Positions 36,207 through 45,100 of a stretch of 64,000 nucleotides of DNA are shown here, piece by piece. Under the pieces are notes generated by a model, which was not told the DNA's origin, searched no databases, and saw only the letters and a list, made by a program, of their open reading frames with translations. The stretch's first letter is position 1; the number at the start of each line of letters is the position of its first letter. Position numbers and translations under genes: made by a program. This stretch comes from Desemzia incerta (GTDB lineage: Bacteria; Bacillota; Bacilli; Lactobacillales; Carnobacteriaceae), in the NCBI RefSeq assembly GCF_900115825.1, contig NZ_FOXW01000001.1, forward strand, positions 62,001 to 126,000, read 5' to 3'.

Positions 36207-36953
36207 GTGTTGAAAAAAGTCTTGCTTGTCATGGGCGGAATAATAGGATTGTTTGGGTTTCCCCAACAAGTAGGAGCAACAGAAATCATGGACACTATCA
36301 CTTCTGCTCTTGATAGTGGAGCAGGAGAAAATGCTGAAACAGTTCAATTGTTTTTATTGCTTACCCTGTTAAGCTTTGGAACAGCCTTCTTGGTTTTAAC
36401 GACAGCTTTCACACGAATCATTGTGGTGTTGTCTTTTACTAGAAGTTCATTAGGAACACAGCAGAATCCGCCCAATATTGTCATCATGGGATTGGCGATC
36501 TTTCTGACTTTCTTCGTTATGCGTCCTGTGACAGATGAGATCATGGAAGATGCGATCAATCCGTATTTGAATGAAGAAATCACTACGGAAGTGGCGATAG
36601 AAAGAGCAGAAGGACCTTTAAAAGAATTTATGGCTGCTCAAACGCGTGAAAAAGATATTCAATTATTTTTAGATATTTCTGGAGAAGAGAAACCGGAAAA
36701 CTTAGAGAATTTATCAATGACGGTTTTGACACCAGCGTTTGCGATCAGTGAATTGCGGACGGCTTTCAGCATCGGATTTTTGATTTTCATTCCATTTTTG
36801 GTCATCGATATGGTCGTCGCAAGTATCTTGATGTCCATGGGGATGTTCATGCTGTCACCAGTCATGATTTCATTGCCGTTTAAATTATTATTGTTTGTAT
36901 TAGTAGATGGTTGGTATTTAGTAGTAGAATCCCTTGTTTCAGGATTTCAGTAG
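36207..36953 (+). CDS. fliP: Flagellar export gate protein FliP
   Basis: Core export gate subunit of 248 residues. The start is GTG, with AGAGGA upstream. A cleavable-type signal (about 1-25, LLVMGGIIGLFGFPQQVGA) precedes four membrane segments. Family blocks: TTAFTRIIVVLSFTRSSLGTQQNPPN, then LTPAFAISELRTAFSIGFLIFIPFLVIDMVVASILMSMGM. The FliP signature region is fully conserved. Confidence 0.96.
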   Translation: MLKKVLLVMGGIIGLFGFPQQVGATEIMDTITSALDSGAGENAETVQLFLLLTLLSFGTAFLVLTTAFTRIIVVLSFTRSSLGTQQNPPNIVIMGLAIFLTFFVMRPVTDEIMEDAINPYLNEEITTEVAIERAEGPLKEFMAAQTREKDIQLFLDISGEEKPENLENLSMTVLTPAFAISELRTAFSIGFLIFIPFLVIDMVVASILMSMGMFMLSPVMISLPFKLLLFVLVDGWYLVVESLVSGFQ

Positions 36954-36962
36954 AGGTGAAAA

Positions 36963-37226
36963 ATGAAAGTAGAACAAGCATTAGACATTGTGCGCGAAGC
37001 TTTTTTCGCTATCATTCAAGTAGCAGGACCAACATTAGCTATTGCCTTGATTATAGGATTGGTGATCAGTATTTTACAAGCCACTACTCAATTACAAGAG
37101 CAGACATTGAGTTTCGTGCCTAAAATATTAGCCGTCATTGCCTCTTTGATCATATTCGGTAATTTCATGCTGAATGTAATGATTGAATTTACTGAAAAAA
37201 TCTTTGAAACTATTGCGAGTCTATGA
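36963..37226 (+). CDS. fliQ: Flagellar export gate protein FliQ
   Basis: Two-helix gate subunit of 87 residues. The family pattern QVAGPTLAIALIIGLVISILQATTQLQEQTLSFVPKILAV is complete; membrane segments are at about 15-38 and 50-72. AGAGGTG precedes the ATG. The stop overlaps the fliR start by 4 bases (ATGA). Confidence 0.95.
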   Translation: MKVEQALDIVREAFFAIIQVAGPTLAIALIIGLVISILQATTQLQEQTLSFVPKILAVIASLIIFGNFMLNVMIEFTEKIFETIASL

Positions 37227-37996
37227 TGGATAACGCCTTACTAACAGAATTGAACGGAGCTTTATTGATCTTGATGCGAGTGTCTGCATTTATCTTGATC
37301 TGTCCTGGATTTTCTTTTACAGGTCTGCCTAACTTAGTCAAAGTGGTTTTGTCAGCAGGAATATCAATTGGTGTTTATTCTGTTGTGCCGAGTGTTACGA
37401 CTATTGATGGTGTAGTTGAATTTTTCTTTATCGGATTAAAAGAAGTTCTAGTCGGTTTTGCCATTGGTTACATTTGTCAATTGTTTTTCTCAGCAGTCGA
37501 AATGGCTGGTAAGCTGATCGACTTTCAAGTCGGATTTTCAATGAGTGAAGTGTATGATCCCAGTCTAGGAATCAGCGTTTCCAATTATGGGAAAATCTTT
37601 TACTGGATCTCGATGTGTATTTTCTTTTTTACGGATCTGCATCATGCAGTCATCAAGACTCTGGTAAAATCATTCAGTTATTTACCGTTAGACAGCACTG
37701 ATTTAGGTTCTTTTGGAACGGAAGGTATTGTAACCTTATTCGGAATGATTTTTGAGCTGGCACTGAATTTAGCATTGCCACTCATGCTGACGTCATTGAT
37801 TGCTGAAGTGGTATTAGGGTTGATTTCCAGAACGGTTCCGCAGATCAACGTATTGATTTTAGGAATGCCGCTGAAAGTATTAGTCAGTTTGTTGATGACA
37901 TTAGTGGTTTTGACACCGATGACAGAAAGTATTAAAGATATTATGCCGATGATGGTGAAATACATGAATGAATTCATGCGTTCATTACCTGGTTAA
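37223..37996 (+). CDS. fliR: Flagellar export gate protein FliR
   Basis: Gate subunit of 257 residues with about six membrane segments. Blocks typical of FliR: RVSAFILICPGFSFTGLPNLVKVVLS, KEVLVGFAIGYICQLFFSAVEMAGKLIDFQVGF and VLILGMPLKVLVSLLM. It overlaps fliQ, which implies coupled translation. flhB follows 16 bp later. Confidence 0.95.
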   Translation: MMDNALLTELNGALLILMRVSAFILICPGFSFTGLPNLVKVVLSAGISIGVYSVVPSVTTIDGVVEFFFIGLKEVLVGFAIGYICQLFFSAVEMAGKLIDFQVGFSMSEVYDPSLGISVSNYGKIFYWISMCIFFFTDLHHAVIKTLVKSFSYLPLDSTDLGSFGTEGIVTLFGMIFELALNLALPLMLTSLIAEVVLGLISRTVPQINVLILGMPLKVLVSLLMTLVVLTPMTESIKDIMPMMVKYMNEFMRSLPG

Positions 37997-38012
37997 AGAG
38001 AGGTGATTGATC

Positions 38013-39098
38013 ATGCAAGATAAAGACAGTAAAACAGAAAAAGCCAGCCCCAAGCGAATAAAAGACGCTCGAAAAAAAGGGGATATCGCTAAAAGCAGCG
38101 ATTTGACTTCGGCGATTTCTTTTACAGTGTTTGCCTTGATGACAACCTCCCTTGGCTGGTATGTATTTGAGAGAAGCTTTGCTTACTTGAAAGGCTTCTT
38201 GGCAAGTGGACTAACGATGGGAAGCCAGTTGGGTACAGAAGAATTAAGAAATAACCTAGCCAGTATCGGAGTTCAATCGATCATTATGCTGTTTACTATT
38301 GCGGCTCCTTTTTTATTGATTGCCTTTTTTGTTTCTTTATTGGCAGCTGGATTACAGACTAGGTTCTTATTTTCAAAAGAACCGATTAAAATGAGCTTGA
38401 AAAAGATTAATCCTGTCAGTGGTTTTAAGAATATGTTCAGTAAAAAAGCTGCTTTCACTTTAGTAAAAACCATTTTTAAGTTGGTTCTTGTGTTTTTGGT
38501 AACGTACAATGCATTGACAGATTCTATTGACGTAATCGTGAATTTAGGTAAGTTGGGCACTGAAAAAATATTTAGTACTCTTTTGGAATTGATCAAAACA
38601 GTGGGCACGAATTTGGCTGTACTGTTAATGATTTTGGGAATCGCTGATTATGTGTATGAACGCTATGAGTTCAGCCAAAAGATGAAGATGACGAAACAAG
38701 AAGTCAAGGATGAGTACAAAGAAAGTGAAGGAGATCCGCAAGTTAAATCTCAACGGAAACAACTTCACCGTCAAATGATTAACGGCAATATGAGAGATGT
38801 GGAGACAGCGGCAGTTGTCATCACCAACCCGACTCATTTGGCGATCGCGATCCGGTATGAAAAAGGAAAAGATGAAGTGCCTATCGTAGTCGTAAAAGGA
38901 GCAGATCTGATTGCAGAGAAAATTCGAGAACGAGCTCGAGAACACGATGTTCCAATTGTAGAGAACAAACCGATAGCGAGAAATTTGTACAAAAATATCC
39001 AAGTGGGACAACCCATACCGGTAGATCTTTACCAAGCGGTTGCTGAGATCATGGCGTTAGTTTACCAAATGGAAGAAATGAAAAAAGACAAGATTTAA
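38013..39098 (+). CDS. flhB: Flagellar export switch protein FlhB
   Basis: Export gate protein of 361 residues that switches from hook to filament export by autocleavage. I choose the ATG at 38013 (GAGAGGTGA upstream). N-terminal KTEKASPKRIKDARKKGDIAKSSDLT is diagnostic. Four membrane segments lie between about 30 and 210. The cytosolic domain has the cleavage motif NPTH in VITNPTHLAIAIRYE. The motif is intact, so normal switching with FliK is expected. Confidence 0.96.
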   Translation: MQDKDSKTEKASPKRIKDARKKGDIAKSSDLTSAISFTVFALMTTSLGWYVFERSFAYLKGFLASGLTMGSQLGTEELRNNLASIGVQSIIMLFTIAAPFLLIAFFVSLLAAGLQTRFLFSKEPIKMSLKKINPVSGFKNMFSKKAAFTLVKTIFKLVLVFLVTYNALTDSIDVIVNLGKLGTEKIFSTLLELIKTVGTNLAVLLMILGIADYVYERYEFSQKMKMTKQEVKDEYKESEGDPQVKSQRKQLHRQMINGNMRDVETAAVVITNPTHLAIAIRYEKGKDEVPIVVVKGADLIAEKIRERAREHDVPIVENKPIARNLYKNIQVGQPIPVDLYQAVAEIMALVYQMEEMKKDKI

Positions 39099-39146
39099 TC
39101 TGGTATGAAACGAATACTATCAGAGTCAGACGAAGGAGATCATGTA

Positions 39147-41228
39147 ATGATAAGTGCTTTAAACGAGAGAATAGAAAAGTTTAGTCGTTTTTCTGATATA
39201 GGAATTGCTGTTTTGGTGGTCGGGATCTTAGCCATGATCATTATCCCCTTACCAGCACCTATACTGGATTTTATGTTGGCTGTAAATATTTCTTTGTCAT
39301 TGATTATTTTACTGCTGACGTTATTTACAAAAACGGTTCTAGAATTTTCTACTTTTCCTACTTTATTATTGGTCACAACGATGTTCGGTTTGGCGCTGAA
39401 TATTTCGTCTACCCGTTTGATATTGACACAAGGAAATGCCGGACAAATGATCGAGACGTTTGGGAACTTTGTAGCTGGGAATAATTTTATTGTTGGAGCG
39501 GTTATTTTTATCATTATCATTCTTGTTAATATGATGGTCGTGACAAGCGGGTCTGGACGTGTGTCGGAAGTGTCTGCTCGTTTTACATTAGACGCTATGC
39601 CGGGGAAACAGATGTCTATTGATGCCGATATGAATGCTGGTTTGATTACAGAAGCTCAAGCAAAGAAACGACGTAAAGATTTAGAACGGGAAACGCAATT
39701 TTTTGGAGCGATGGATGGAGCCAGTAAGTTCGTTAAAGGGAACGCTATTGCAGGTATCATTATTACCTTGATCAATTTGATCGGAGGAATCCTGATTTTT
39801 TCTCTGCAACAAGGAATGGGAATGATGGAAGCTTTGGACCATTTTGGGAAATTGACGATCGGAGACGGTTTAGTGAGTCAAGTTCCTTCATTGATGGTAT
39901 CTGTTGCATCCGGTATTTTAGTGACTCGTTCTGGAAGCCAAACGGGTTTCGGAAGCTCATTAAGCGGAGAATTATTCGGCAATGCTAAAGTTATCAAAAT
40001 CGCAGCTGGAGTTTTACTGCTGTTTGCTATTGTACCAGGTATGCCGACAATACCATTCTTATTGATCGGGTTAATTGCTTTTGCAGCTGGTTATTTGATT
40101 GACGAGAACGAAAAAGCCAAATTGAATCAAGAAAAGGATACTGAAATAAAAGAAGCAGCGGCTCAACGGACGGAGAATGAAAAAGTCCAAGAAGAATCGA
40201 TCACGGCTTTCCAAGTAGACCCAATCTCGATCGAAATTGGATATGGTTTGATTCCATTGGCGGATGAACGTCAAGACAGCAACTTAACGAGTCAAATCCC
40301 TGCCATACGTCGTCAGTGTGCTCAAGAAATGGGGATCTTACTAAACCCGATTCGTATTCGAGACAATCTGCAATTAGCGCCAAATGATTACGTCATTAAG
40401 ATCAAAGGGAATGAAGTTGCACAAGGAAGTTTGTATTTAGATAAATTCTTGATTATTGATCCAGGAGAGTCTACGTTTGAATTCAATGGAATTCCAGCTA
40501 AAGAACCTTCATTTGGTTTAGATGCTATGTGGATCGATGAAAGCGATCGAGACATGGCAGATATCAAAGGCTACACCGTTGTAGATCCGTTGACCGTATT
40601 GATCACTCATTTGAAAGAGACGATTACACAACACAGTTTCGAATTATTAGGCAGACAAGAAGTGAAACAATTATTCGAAGGTATCAAAGAAAAATATAGT
40701 GTGGTCATTGATGAACTGATCCCAGATATTTTACGCTTGGGAGAAGTACAAAAAGTGCTTCAAAGTCTATTGAAAGAACATATTCCGATCAATGATTTAG
40801 TCACTATTTTGGAAACATTGGCAGACTACGGAAATACAACAAAAGATACAGAAGTGCTGACAGAGTATGTGCGGCAAGCGTTGAAGAGAACGATCGTGAA
40901 ACCTCACTTAGATCAAAATGGTGTGCTGCATGTAGTAACGCTTCATCCAGATTTGGAAGAACGAATCAGCCAAAGCACACGAAAATCTACAGCAGGATCT
41001 ATACCGGCTCTTCAGCCAAATGAGATCACGAATTTCTTTGACAACTTGACGTATTCCAATAATCAATTGGACAGTCATGGGATTCCTCATGTGTTGTTGG
41101 CGTCGCCTAAGATTCGTCCAGCAGTCAGAAATTTATTGGCTTTCAATTTCCCGGACTTGCCGATCTTGTCTCTAAACGAAGTGCCGAATGATATTCCAAT
41201 TGAAACACAAGGTATGATTGAAACATGA
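39147..41228 (+). CDS. flhA: Flagellar export gate protein FlhA
   Basis: Large export gate subunit of 693 residues. GAAGGAGA lies 7 bases before the ATG at 39147; the ATG at 39105 has no ribosome site. The N-terminal half has about seven to eight membrane segments. The FHIPEP signature region is intact: GSGRVSEVSARFTLDAMPGKQMSIDADMNAGLI. The cytosolic half (about 330-693) binds chaperone-substrate pairs. In Bacillus flhF and flhG follow flhA; here fliA follows directly. Confidence 0.96.
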   Translation: MISALNERIEKFSRFSDIGIAVLVVGILAMIIIPLPAPILDFMLAVNISLSLIILLLTLFTKTVLEFSTFPTLLLVTTMFGLALNISSTRLILTQGNAGQMIETFGNFVAGNNFIVGAVIFIIIILVNMMVVTSGSGRVSEVSARFTLDAMPGKQMSIDADMNAGLITEAQAKKRRKDLERETQFFGAMDGASKFVKGNAIAGIIITLINLIGGILIFSLQQGMGMMEALDHFGKLTIGDGLVSQVPSLMVSVASGILVTRSGSQTGFGSSLSGELFGNAKVIKIAAGVLLLFAIVPGMPTIPFLLIGLIAFAAGYLIDENEKAKLNQEKDTEIKEAAAQRTENEKVQEESITAFQVDPISIEIGYGLIPLADERQDSNLTSQIPAIRRQCAQEMGILLNPIRIRDNLQLAPNDYVIKIKGNEVAQGSLYLDKFLIIDPGESTFEFNGIPAKEPSFGLDAMWIDESDRDMADIKGYTVVDPLTVLITHLKETITQHSFELLGRQEVKQLFEGIKEKYSVVIDELIPDILRLGEVQKVLQSLLKEHIPINDLVTILETLADYGNTTKDTEVLTEYVRQALKRTIVKPHLDQNGVLHVVTLHPDLEERISQSTRKSTAGSIPALQPNEITNFFDNLTYSNNQLDSHGIPHVLLASPKIRPAVRNLLAFNFPDLPILSLNEVPNDIPIETQGMIET

Positions 41229-41273
41229 CATCACTAATGATACACCCAAATAAAATGGCTAGGAGGAAGGGCA

Positions 41274-41993
41274 ATGATGTATTATGAGACTGACCGAGAA
41301 CAGGAAATCTTAAAGTATCTTCCCTTGGTCGAAAAAGTAGTGAATGGGTTGAATATCAAGCGAAGCGATTATGAACGGTCTGATTTGATCAACATGGGCG
41401 TGATCGGGTTGATGGATGCATTAAATAAATTCGATCATTCGAAGAAAGTTCCTTTTGAAGGGTATGCTTATATTCGAATCAAAGGTGCTATCATTGATGA
41501 AGTGCGTAAAACGTCTAAAGTCTCCCGGTCTCGCATCACGAAATTGAACGATTTCTACAAAGCCAAAGAGAAATTGGAAAAGACGCTGATGCGTACACCT
41601 TCGGATCATGAAATTTGCGCAGAATTAGGAATCGGAGAAAAAGAGTTGAGTAAGATTCACGAAACTGTTCATCAGTTAGCTTCGGTATCTTTAGAAGATG
41701 TGCTGTTTTCTGAAGAAGGGCATGATGTTGAGATACAGGATGTTTTGGAAGATACCACTGCAGTGAATTCTGAAGAGGCTCTTTTAGAGATCGAACGAAA
41801 AGAAATGTTAGCTTTAGCGATCAAAAAGTTAGACGAGCGTGAGCAGCAGATTTTAAACATGCTGTATATAGAAGAATTAAGTTTAAAAGAAATTGCATTC
41901 GTATACGATTTATCGATTCCGCGTATTTCCCAGATTCATGGGAAAATGATTGTAAAATTAAAGAGTCATATGAAAGAGGCTTATAATGATTAG
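41274..41993 (+). CDS. fliA: RNA polymerase sigma-28 factor FliA (SigD type)
   Basis: Sigma factor of 239 residues for late flagellar genes. Region 2 has SDLINMGVIGLMDALNKFDHSKKVPFEGYAYIRIKGAIIDEVRK; region 3 has RTPSDHEICAELGIGEKELSKIHE; region 4 has LDEREQQILNMLYIEELSLKEIAFVYDLSIPRISQIHGK. AGGAGGAAGG precedes the ATG. Its target promoters (CCGATATA type) occur three times in this window and its inhibitor FlgM is encoded at 15569. It overlaps the next gene by 8 bases. Confidence 0.95.
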   Translation: MMYYETDREQEILKYLPLVEKVVNGLNIKRSDYERSDLINMGVIGLMDALNKFDHSKKVPFEGYAYIRIKGAIIDEVRKTSKVSRSRITKLNDFYKAKEKLEKTLMRTPSDHEICAELGIGEKELSKIHETVHQLASVSLEDVLFSEEGHDVEIQDVLEDTTAVNSEEALLEIERKEMLALAIKKLDEREQQILNMLYIEELSLKEIAFVYDLSIPRISQIHGKMIVKLKSHMKEAYND

Positions 41994-42729
41994 AGGATTT
42001 ATTACCACAAATAGAAACTTACATATATTAGAAAAAAAGCAGGAAAATTTAAGTACGACTGTTGCTAATTTAAATACAGTCGGATATAAAGAGCAAGAAA
42101 TCATCCAAAGCAGTTTAGTGGAGCAAAACTTGTTTAACCGATTAGATGGTCCAGAATTGAATCAGCAGTTCAATGTTGGGGGACTGTCATTAGGGAGTCA
42201 GATTGATGAAGTGTACCGTGATTTTAGCCAAGGCGGTATCAAATTAACCAACTCATCAACTGACTTAGCACTTCAAGGTGAGGCATTCTTTACGGTTCAA
42301 ACGGCGAATGGCGAAACGATGTATACACGTAACGGAAACTTCACGGTAGATGCAGAAGGGTTCCTGGCGACTCAAGAAGGTCATCAAGTAATGAGCACTG
42401 CCAATACACCGATTCAAGTAGGCAGTATGGAGTTTATGGTCTCAACGGATGGTACGATTCTTGAAACGGGGCAGCAACTGCAATTAACCAGTTTTGCTGA
42501 TCCTGCTGGACTGACTAGTCAAGGAGATACGTTATTTTCAGGGAATGGCGGGATGATGGCTAACGATACAGCCGTTTTCCAATCAGCAGTCGAAACGGCT
42601 AACGCCAATACAGCGGACGTGATGATTGATTTGATGCAAGTGTCCAGAGAATACGAAGCGAATCAAAAAATCTTGCAAGCAGCAGATCAAACCTTGCAAA
42701 AAGCCGTCAATGAATTAGGAAAAGTGTAA
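41986..42729 (+). CDS. flhO: Flagellar hook-basal body rod protein, FlgF/FlhO type
   Basis: Distal rod protein of 247 residues. N-terminal RGFITTNRNLHILEKKQENLSTTVANLNTVGYKEQE is an axial-protein start with weaker conservation than the neighbouring gene. The middle has GEAFFTVQTANGETMYTRNGNFTVDAEGFLAT, and the C-terminus DVMIDLMQVSREYEANQKILQAADQTLQKAVNELG. It overlaps fliA. In Bacillus the pair is named flhO-flhP. Confidence 0.88.
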   Translation: MIRGFITTNRNLHILEKKQENLSTTVANLNTVGYKEQEIIQSSLVEQNLFNRLDGPELNQQFNVGGLSLGSQIDEVYRDFSQGGIKLTNSSTDLALQGEAFFTVQTANGETMYTRNGNFTVDAEGFLATQEGHQVMSTANTPIQVGSMEFMVSTDGTILETGQQLQLTSFADPAGLTSQGDTLFSGNGGMMANDTAVFQSAVETANANTADVMIDLMQVSREYEANQKILQAADQTLQKAVNELGKV

Positions 42730-42774
42730 AGCTGTTTTAAGATAGCTGGATAAAAGGGAGATTGGAGAAATAAA

Positions 42775-43557
42775 ATGAGTATTTCTTTAAGCACAAGCAG
42801 AAGCGGAATCCATGCACATCAAAAAGCTATGGATGCTATTGCTAATGACATTTCAAATGTCAATACAACTGGATACAAATCAAAGCAAGTCAATTTCCGT
42901 GAATTGATGACCAATCAATTAGCTGAAGATAAATTGCTTTTATCCGATAATGCAGAAGGCGGAGAAATCGGCGTAGGGTCATTAAGCGGAGTAACAACTT
43001 CGAATTTCAAACAAGGATCTTTGACTGAGAGCCAAGGGGAGTTTCACATGGCTGTTGCTGGAAACGGCTTTTTTGGAGTCACAGATGCTGCTGGACAGTT
43101 TTACCTGACTCGTGATGGCGGATTCCAACTGAATGCTAACGGAACGCTGACAAATGGGAACAATGAATCGTTGTCGATCAATACGACGGTGCCGGTTGAT
43201 CAATGGCCTGCCGGAAATGTTGCCATACAAGATTCAGGAGCTGTTATGATCTTAGACGACAATGGAAACCAAACCCAAGTAGCTACTATTCCATTGTTTT
43301 ATCCGAGTGTAGCTGATGCTTTGCAACCTGCAGGAGGAAACAAGTATCAAGTACCAGCCGGAATCGAATTAATGACTTCAAATGGCGACAATGATGCTTT
43401 TGGTAGTATCAAGCAAGGTTACTTAGAAATTTCCAATGTAGATTTGGCAACGACTTTTACGGATATGATCGTCACGCAACGAGCTTATTCATTGAATTTA
43501 AAAGCCGCTCAAAGTACAGATGAAATTATGGGAATGATCAACAACTTTAAGCAATAA
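42775..43557 (+). CDS. flhP: Flagellar hook-basal body rod protein, FlgG/FlhP type
   Basis: Distal rod protein of 260 residues, last gene of the operon. N-terminal STSRSGIHAHQKAMDAIANDISNVNTTGYKSKQ, middle GNGFFGVTDAAGQFYLTRDGGFQLNANGTL, and C-terminal QGYLEISNVDLATTFTDMIVTQRAYSLNLKAAQSTDEIMGMINNFKQ follow the FlgG pattern. Flagellar genes end here at a terminator. Confidence 0.9.
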   Translation: MSISLSTSRSGIHAHQKAMDAIANDISNVNTTGYKSKQVNFRELMTNQLAEDKLLLSDNAEGGEIGVGSLSGVTTSNFKQGSLTESQGEFHMAVAGNGFFGVTDAAGQFYLTRDGGFQLNANGTLTNGNNESLSINTTVPVDQWPAGNVAIQDSGAVMILDDNGNQTQVATIPLFYPSVADALQPAGGNKYQVPAGIELMTSNGDNDAFGSIKQGYLEISNVDLATTFTDMIVTQRAYSLNLKAAQSTDEIMGMINNFKQ

Positions 43558-43583
43558 AATCGAAGAATCAACTGTTTTCATTT

Positions 43584-43628
43584 AAAAACAACCGCTCAAG
43601 TCATTAAGATGGGGCGGCTGTTTTTTTG
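43584..43628 (+). terminator. Terminator closing the flgB-flhP operon
   Basis: Arms of about 13 bp (43584-43597 and 43610-43624) with one mismatch and one G-T pair, followed by seven T. Confidence 0.85.
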
Positions 43629-43704
43629 TAACATAAAATAATTCTTTTCAGCTTCTGACATTTGAGCTATGATGAAAGAGAAAAAGCGAGGGATCGATTG
43701 TAGT

Positions 43705-43935
43705 ATGTATTTAACAATAGAAAAAACGGCTGAATATTTGAATGTACCTGTCAGCGAAGTCTACCGATTGATTCGTGAAAAACAAGTGCGGACAGTCCAA
43801 GTAGATGACGAGCTGTTGCTGAATAAGGAACAATTCAACTTATTTATGAAAGAAATGGAAAAACAAAAAGAAGCGCTGGAAGAGTATTTGAATACACCTA
43901 TTCCAGAAGATATCGATATTAAGGATGAAGATTGA
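43705..43935 (+). CDS. Small helix-turn-helix protein, excisionase-type fold
   Basis: Protein of 76 residues from the ATG at 43705 (GCGAGGGA about 11 bases upstream, a long spacing; an ATG at 43669 is the alternative). The N-terminal MYLTIEKTAEYLNVPVSEVYRLIREKQVRTVQVDDELLLNKEQFNLFM is the MerR-like winged helix of the excisionase/helix_turn_helix_17 group. The rest is acidic. No integrase is nearby, so it is not likely a phage excisionase. It may be a small regulator; target unknown. The following gene starts 22 bp after its stop. Confidence 0.75.
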   Translation: MYLTIEKTAEYLNVPVSEVYRLIREKQVRTVQVDDELLLNKEQFNLFMKEMEKQKEALEEYLNTPIPEDIDIKDED

Positions 43936-43957
43936 TTTTTATAAGGATGTGACACTT

Positions 43958-44449
43958 ATGAGTAATTATCAATTCATTGCCAGTACGATTGAACTGCCTG
44001 AAATTGAGAATCCGCATGTCCATTTGTATTCTATTAATGAAGCTTTAGCGAACGGACTCTCGATAGAGGAAAGTATTTTGGAGATGGATATTGATCCTGA
44101 CGAACCTGAAGTGCTGCTTTGGTTCGAAAGCGAAGAGTTGTTAGGGGAGATTACAGTGCAAAAAGAGGAAGATGGCTATTATTCTGATCCGTATACTCAA
44201 TTGCCTTATCGGTATACTTTCGAATGGGGCAGATACACACAAAAAAGAGCGGAAGAAATCATCACTTTTTTGAATCAACATATGCAATCAGGAAGCATAG
44301 TAGAGCTTTGGGATACGTGGATGGATGATATTGAAGAACCTGTAGTAAAGATATTATCTCTTGATCATGTTACTCCACAACATATTCAAGCGATATTTGG
44401 CAACACAGAGTACGAGAAACCGACAGTTTTGTCCCTACAAAAAAGCTGA
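43958..44449 (+). CDS. Hypothetical acidic protein
   Basis: Protein of 163 residues from the ATG at 43958 (AAGGAT 9 bases upstream). I do not recognise the family. It is acidic and soluble, without signal or membrane segment. Noticeable stretches are IELPEIENPHVHLYSINEAL, PDEPEVLLWFESEELLGEI, SDPYTQLPYRYTFEWGRYT and VELWDTWMDDIE. It follows the small helix-turn-helix gene closely and probably shares its transcript. Confidence 0.75.
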   Translation: MSNYQFIASTIELPEIENPHVHLYSINEALANGLSIEESILEMDIDPDEPEVLLWFESEELLGEITVQKEEDGYYSDPYTQLPYRYTFEWGRYTQKRAEEIITFLNQHMQSGSIVELWDTWMDDIEEPVVKILSLDHVTPQHIQAIFGNTEYEKPTVLSLQKS

Positions 44450-44484
44450 AACAAACAGTTTTGAACTGCTTATTTCAGCTTTTT
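44439..44484. terminator. Bidirectional terminator between the hypothetical gene and rplY
   Basis: Outer arms of 12 bp (44440-44451 and 44473-44484) with an inner CAGTT/AACTG hairpin. A runs on one side and T runs on the other serve both convergent genes. Confidence 0.85.
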
Positions 44485-44497
44485 AAATGTTTAACGA

Positions 44498-45100
44498 TTA
44501 TTTAGCTTTATCTTCACCGATAACTTCTGGATCAGCAGCATCTTCTTCAGGCTCTTCTTCTACACGAGGAGCTGAAACTGTTGCGATCAACGTATCAGGT
44601 TCTTCAACAATTTCTACATCTGGAAGTTGTTCTAAGTCAGCAACCGTTAATGTGTCACCAATTTCTAAACTTCCTGCATCCACTGTATATTCTTCAGGCA
44701 CCTTGTCAGCTACTGTTTCAACAGAAACTTCATAAAGGGCTTGTTCTAATACCCCAATTTTTACATTTTCTGTATTTTCTAAAACCACAGGAACAAAGAC
44801 CGTTAATTTTTGTCCAGCTTTTAATGTTTGCATACTTACATGTAAAATTTGATTTTTTAATGAATGACGTTGAACTTCTTTAATGTAAACTTGAAGTTTT
44901 TTGCCGTCTTCCATGGTAACGTCAAAGATTGCACTATCTCCTTGAGTTTTTAAAACTTCACGGATTTCTTTTTCATTTAAGAGTACAGAAATCGAGCCTT
45001 CTTCTTTCCCGTAAATCACGCCTGGGATGTTTTCTGCACGACGATCCTTGTGTGATGCGCCTGTACCGACTGATTCTCTTTTCATAGCTTTGATGTTCAT
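44498..45100 (-). CDS. rplY: Ribosomal protein L25, long general-stress Ctc form
   Basis: 5S-rRNA-binding ribosomal protein of 200 residues. N-terminal L25 domain (about 1-92): ASHKDRRAENIPGVIYGKEEG and IKEVQRHSLKNQILHVSMQ. C-terminal TL5/Ctc beta domain (about 95-180): VPVVLENTENVKIGVLEQALYEVSVE and IGDTLTVADLEQLPDVEIVEEPDTLIATVSAP. The tail is very acidic. In Bacillus ctc is sigma-B controlled; here I see no GTTTAA-type -35 box, so that control is not supported. GGGGGAA precedes the ATG. Confidence 0.94.
   Translation of the reverse strand: MNIKAMKRESVGTGASHKDRRAENIPGVIYGKEEGSISVLLNEKEIREVLKTQGDSAIFDVTMEDGKKLQVYIKEVQRHSLKNQILHVSMQTLKAGQKLTVFVPVVLENTENVKIGVLEQALYEVSVETVADKVPEEYTVDAGSLEIGDTLTVADLEQLPDVEIVEEPDTLIATVSAPRVEEEPEEDAADPEVIGEDKAK

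Noticed and set aside
41274-41993. Sigma-B or sporulation sigma factor
   Set aside because: Region 4 and the setting at the end of the flagellar operon fit sigma-28, and matching promoters are present.
43669-43935. Phage excisionase
   Set aside because: The fold fits, but no integrase, attachment site or other phage gene is in the window.
44487-44735. Ser/Thr-rich plus-strand frame
   Set aside because: It is antisense to the acidic C-terminus of rplY, whose codons produce the apparent Ser-rich composition.
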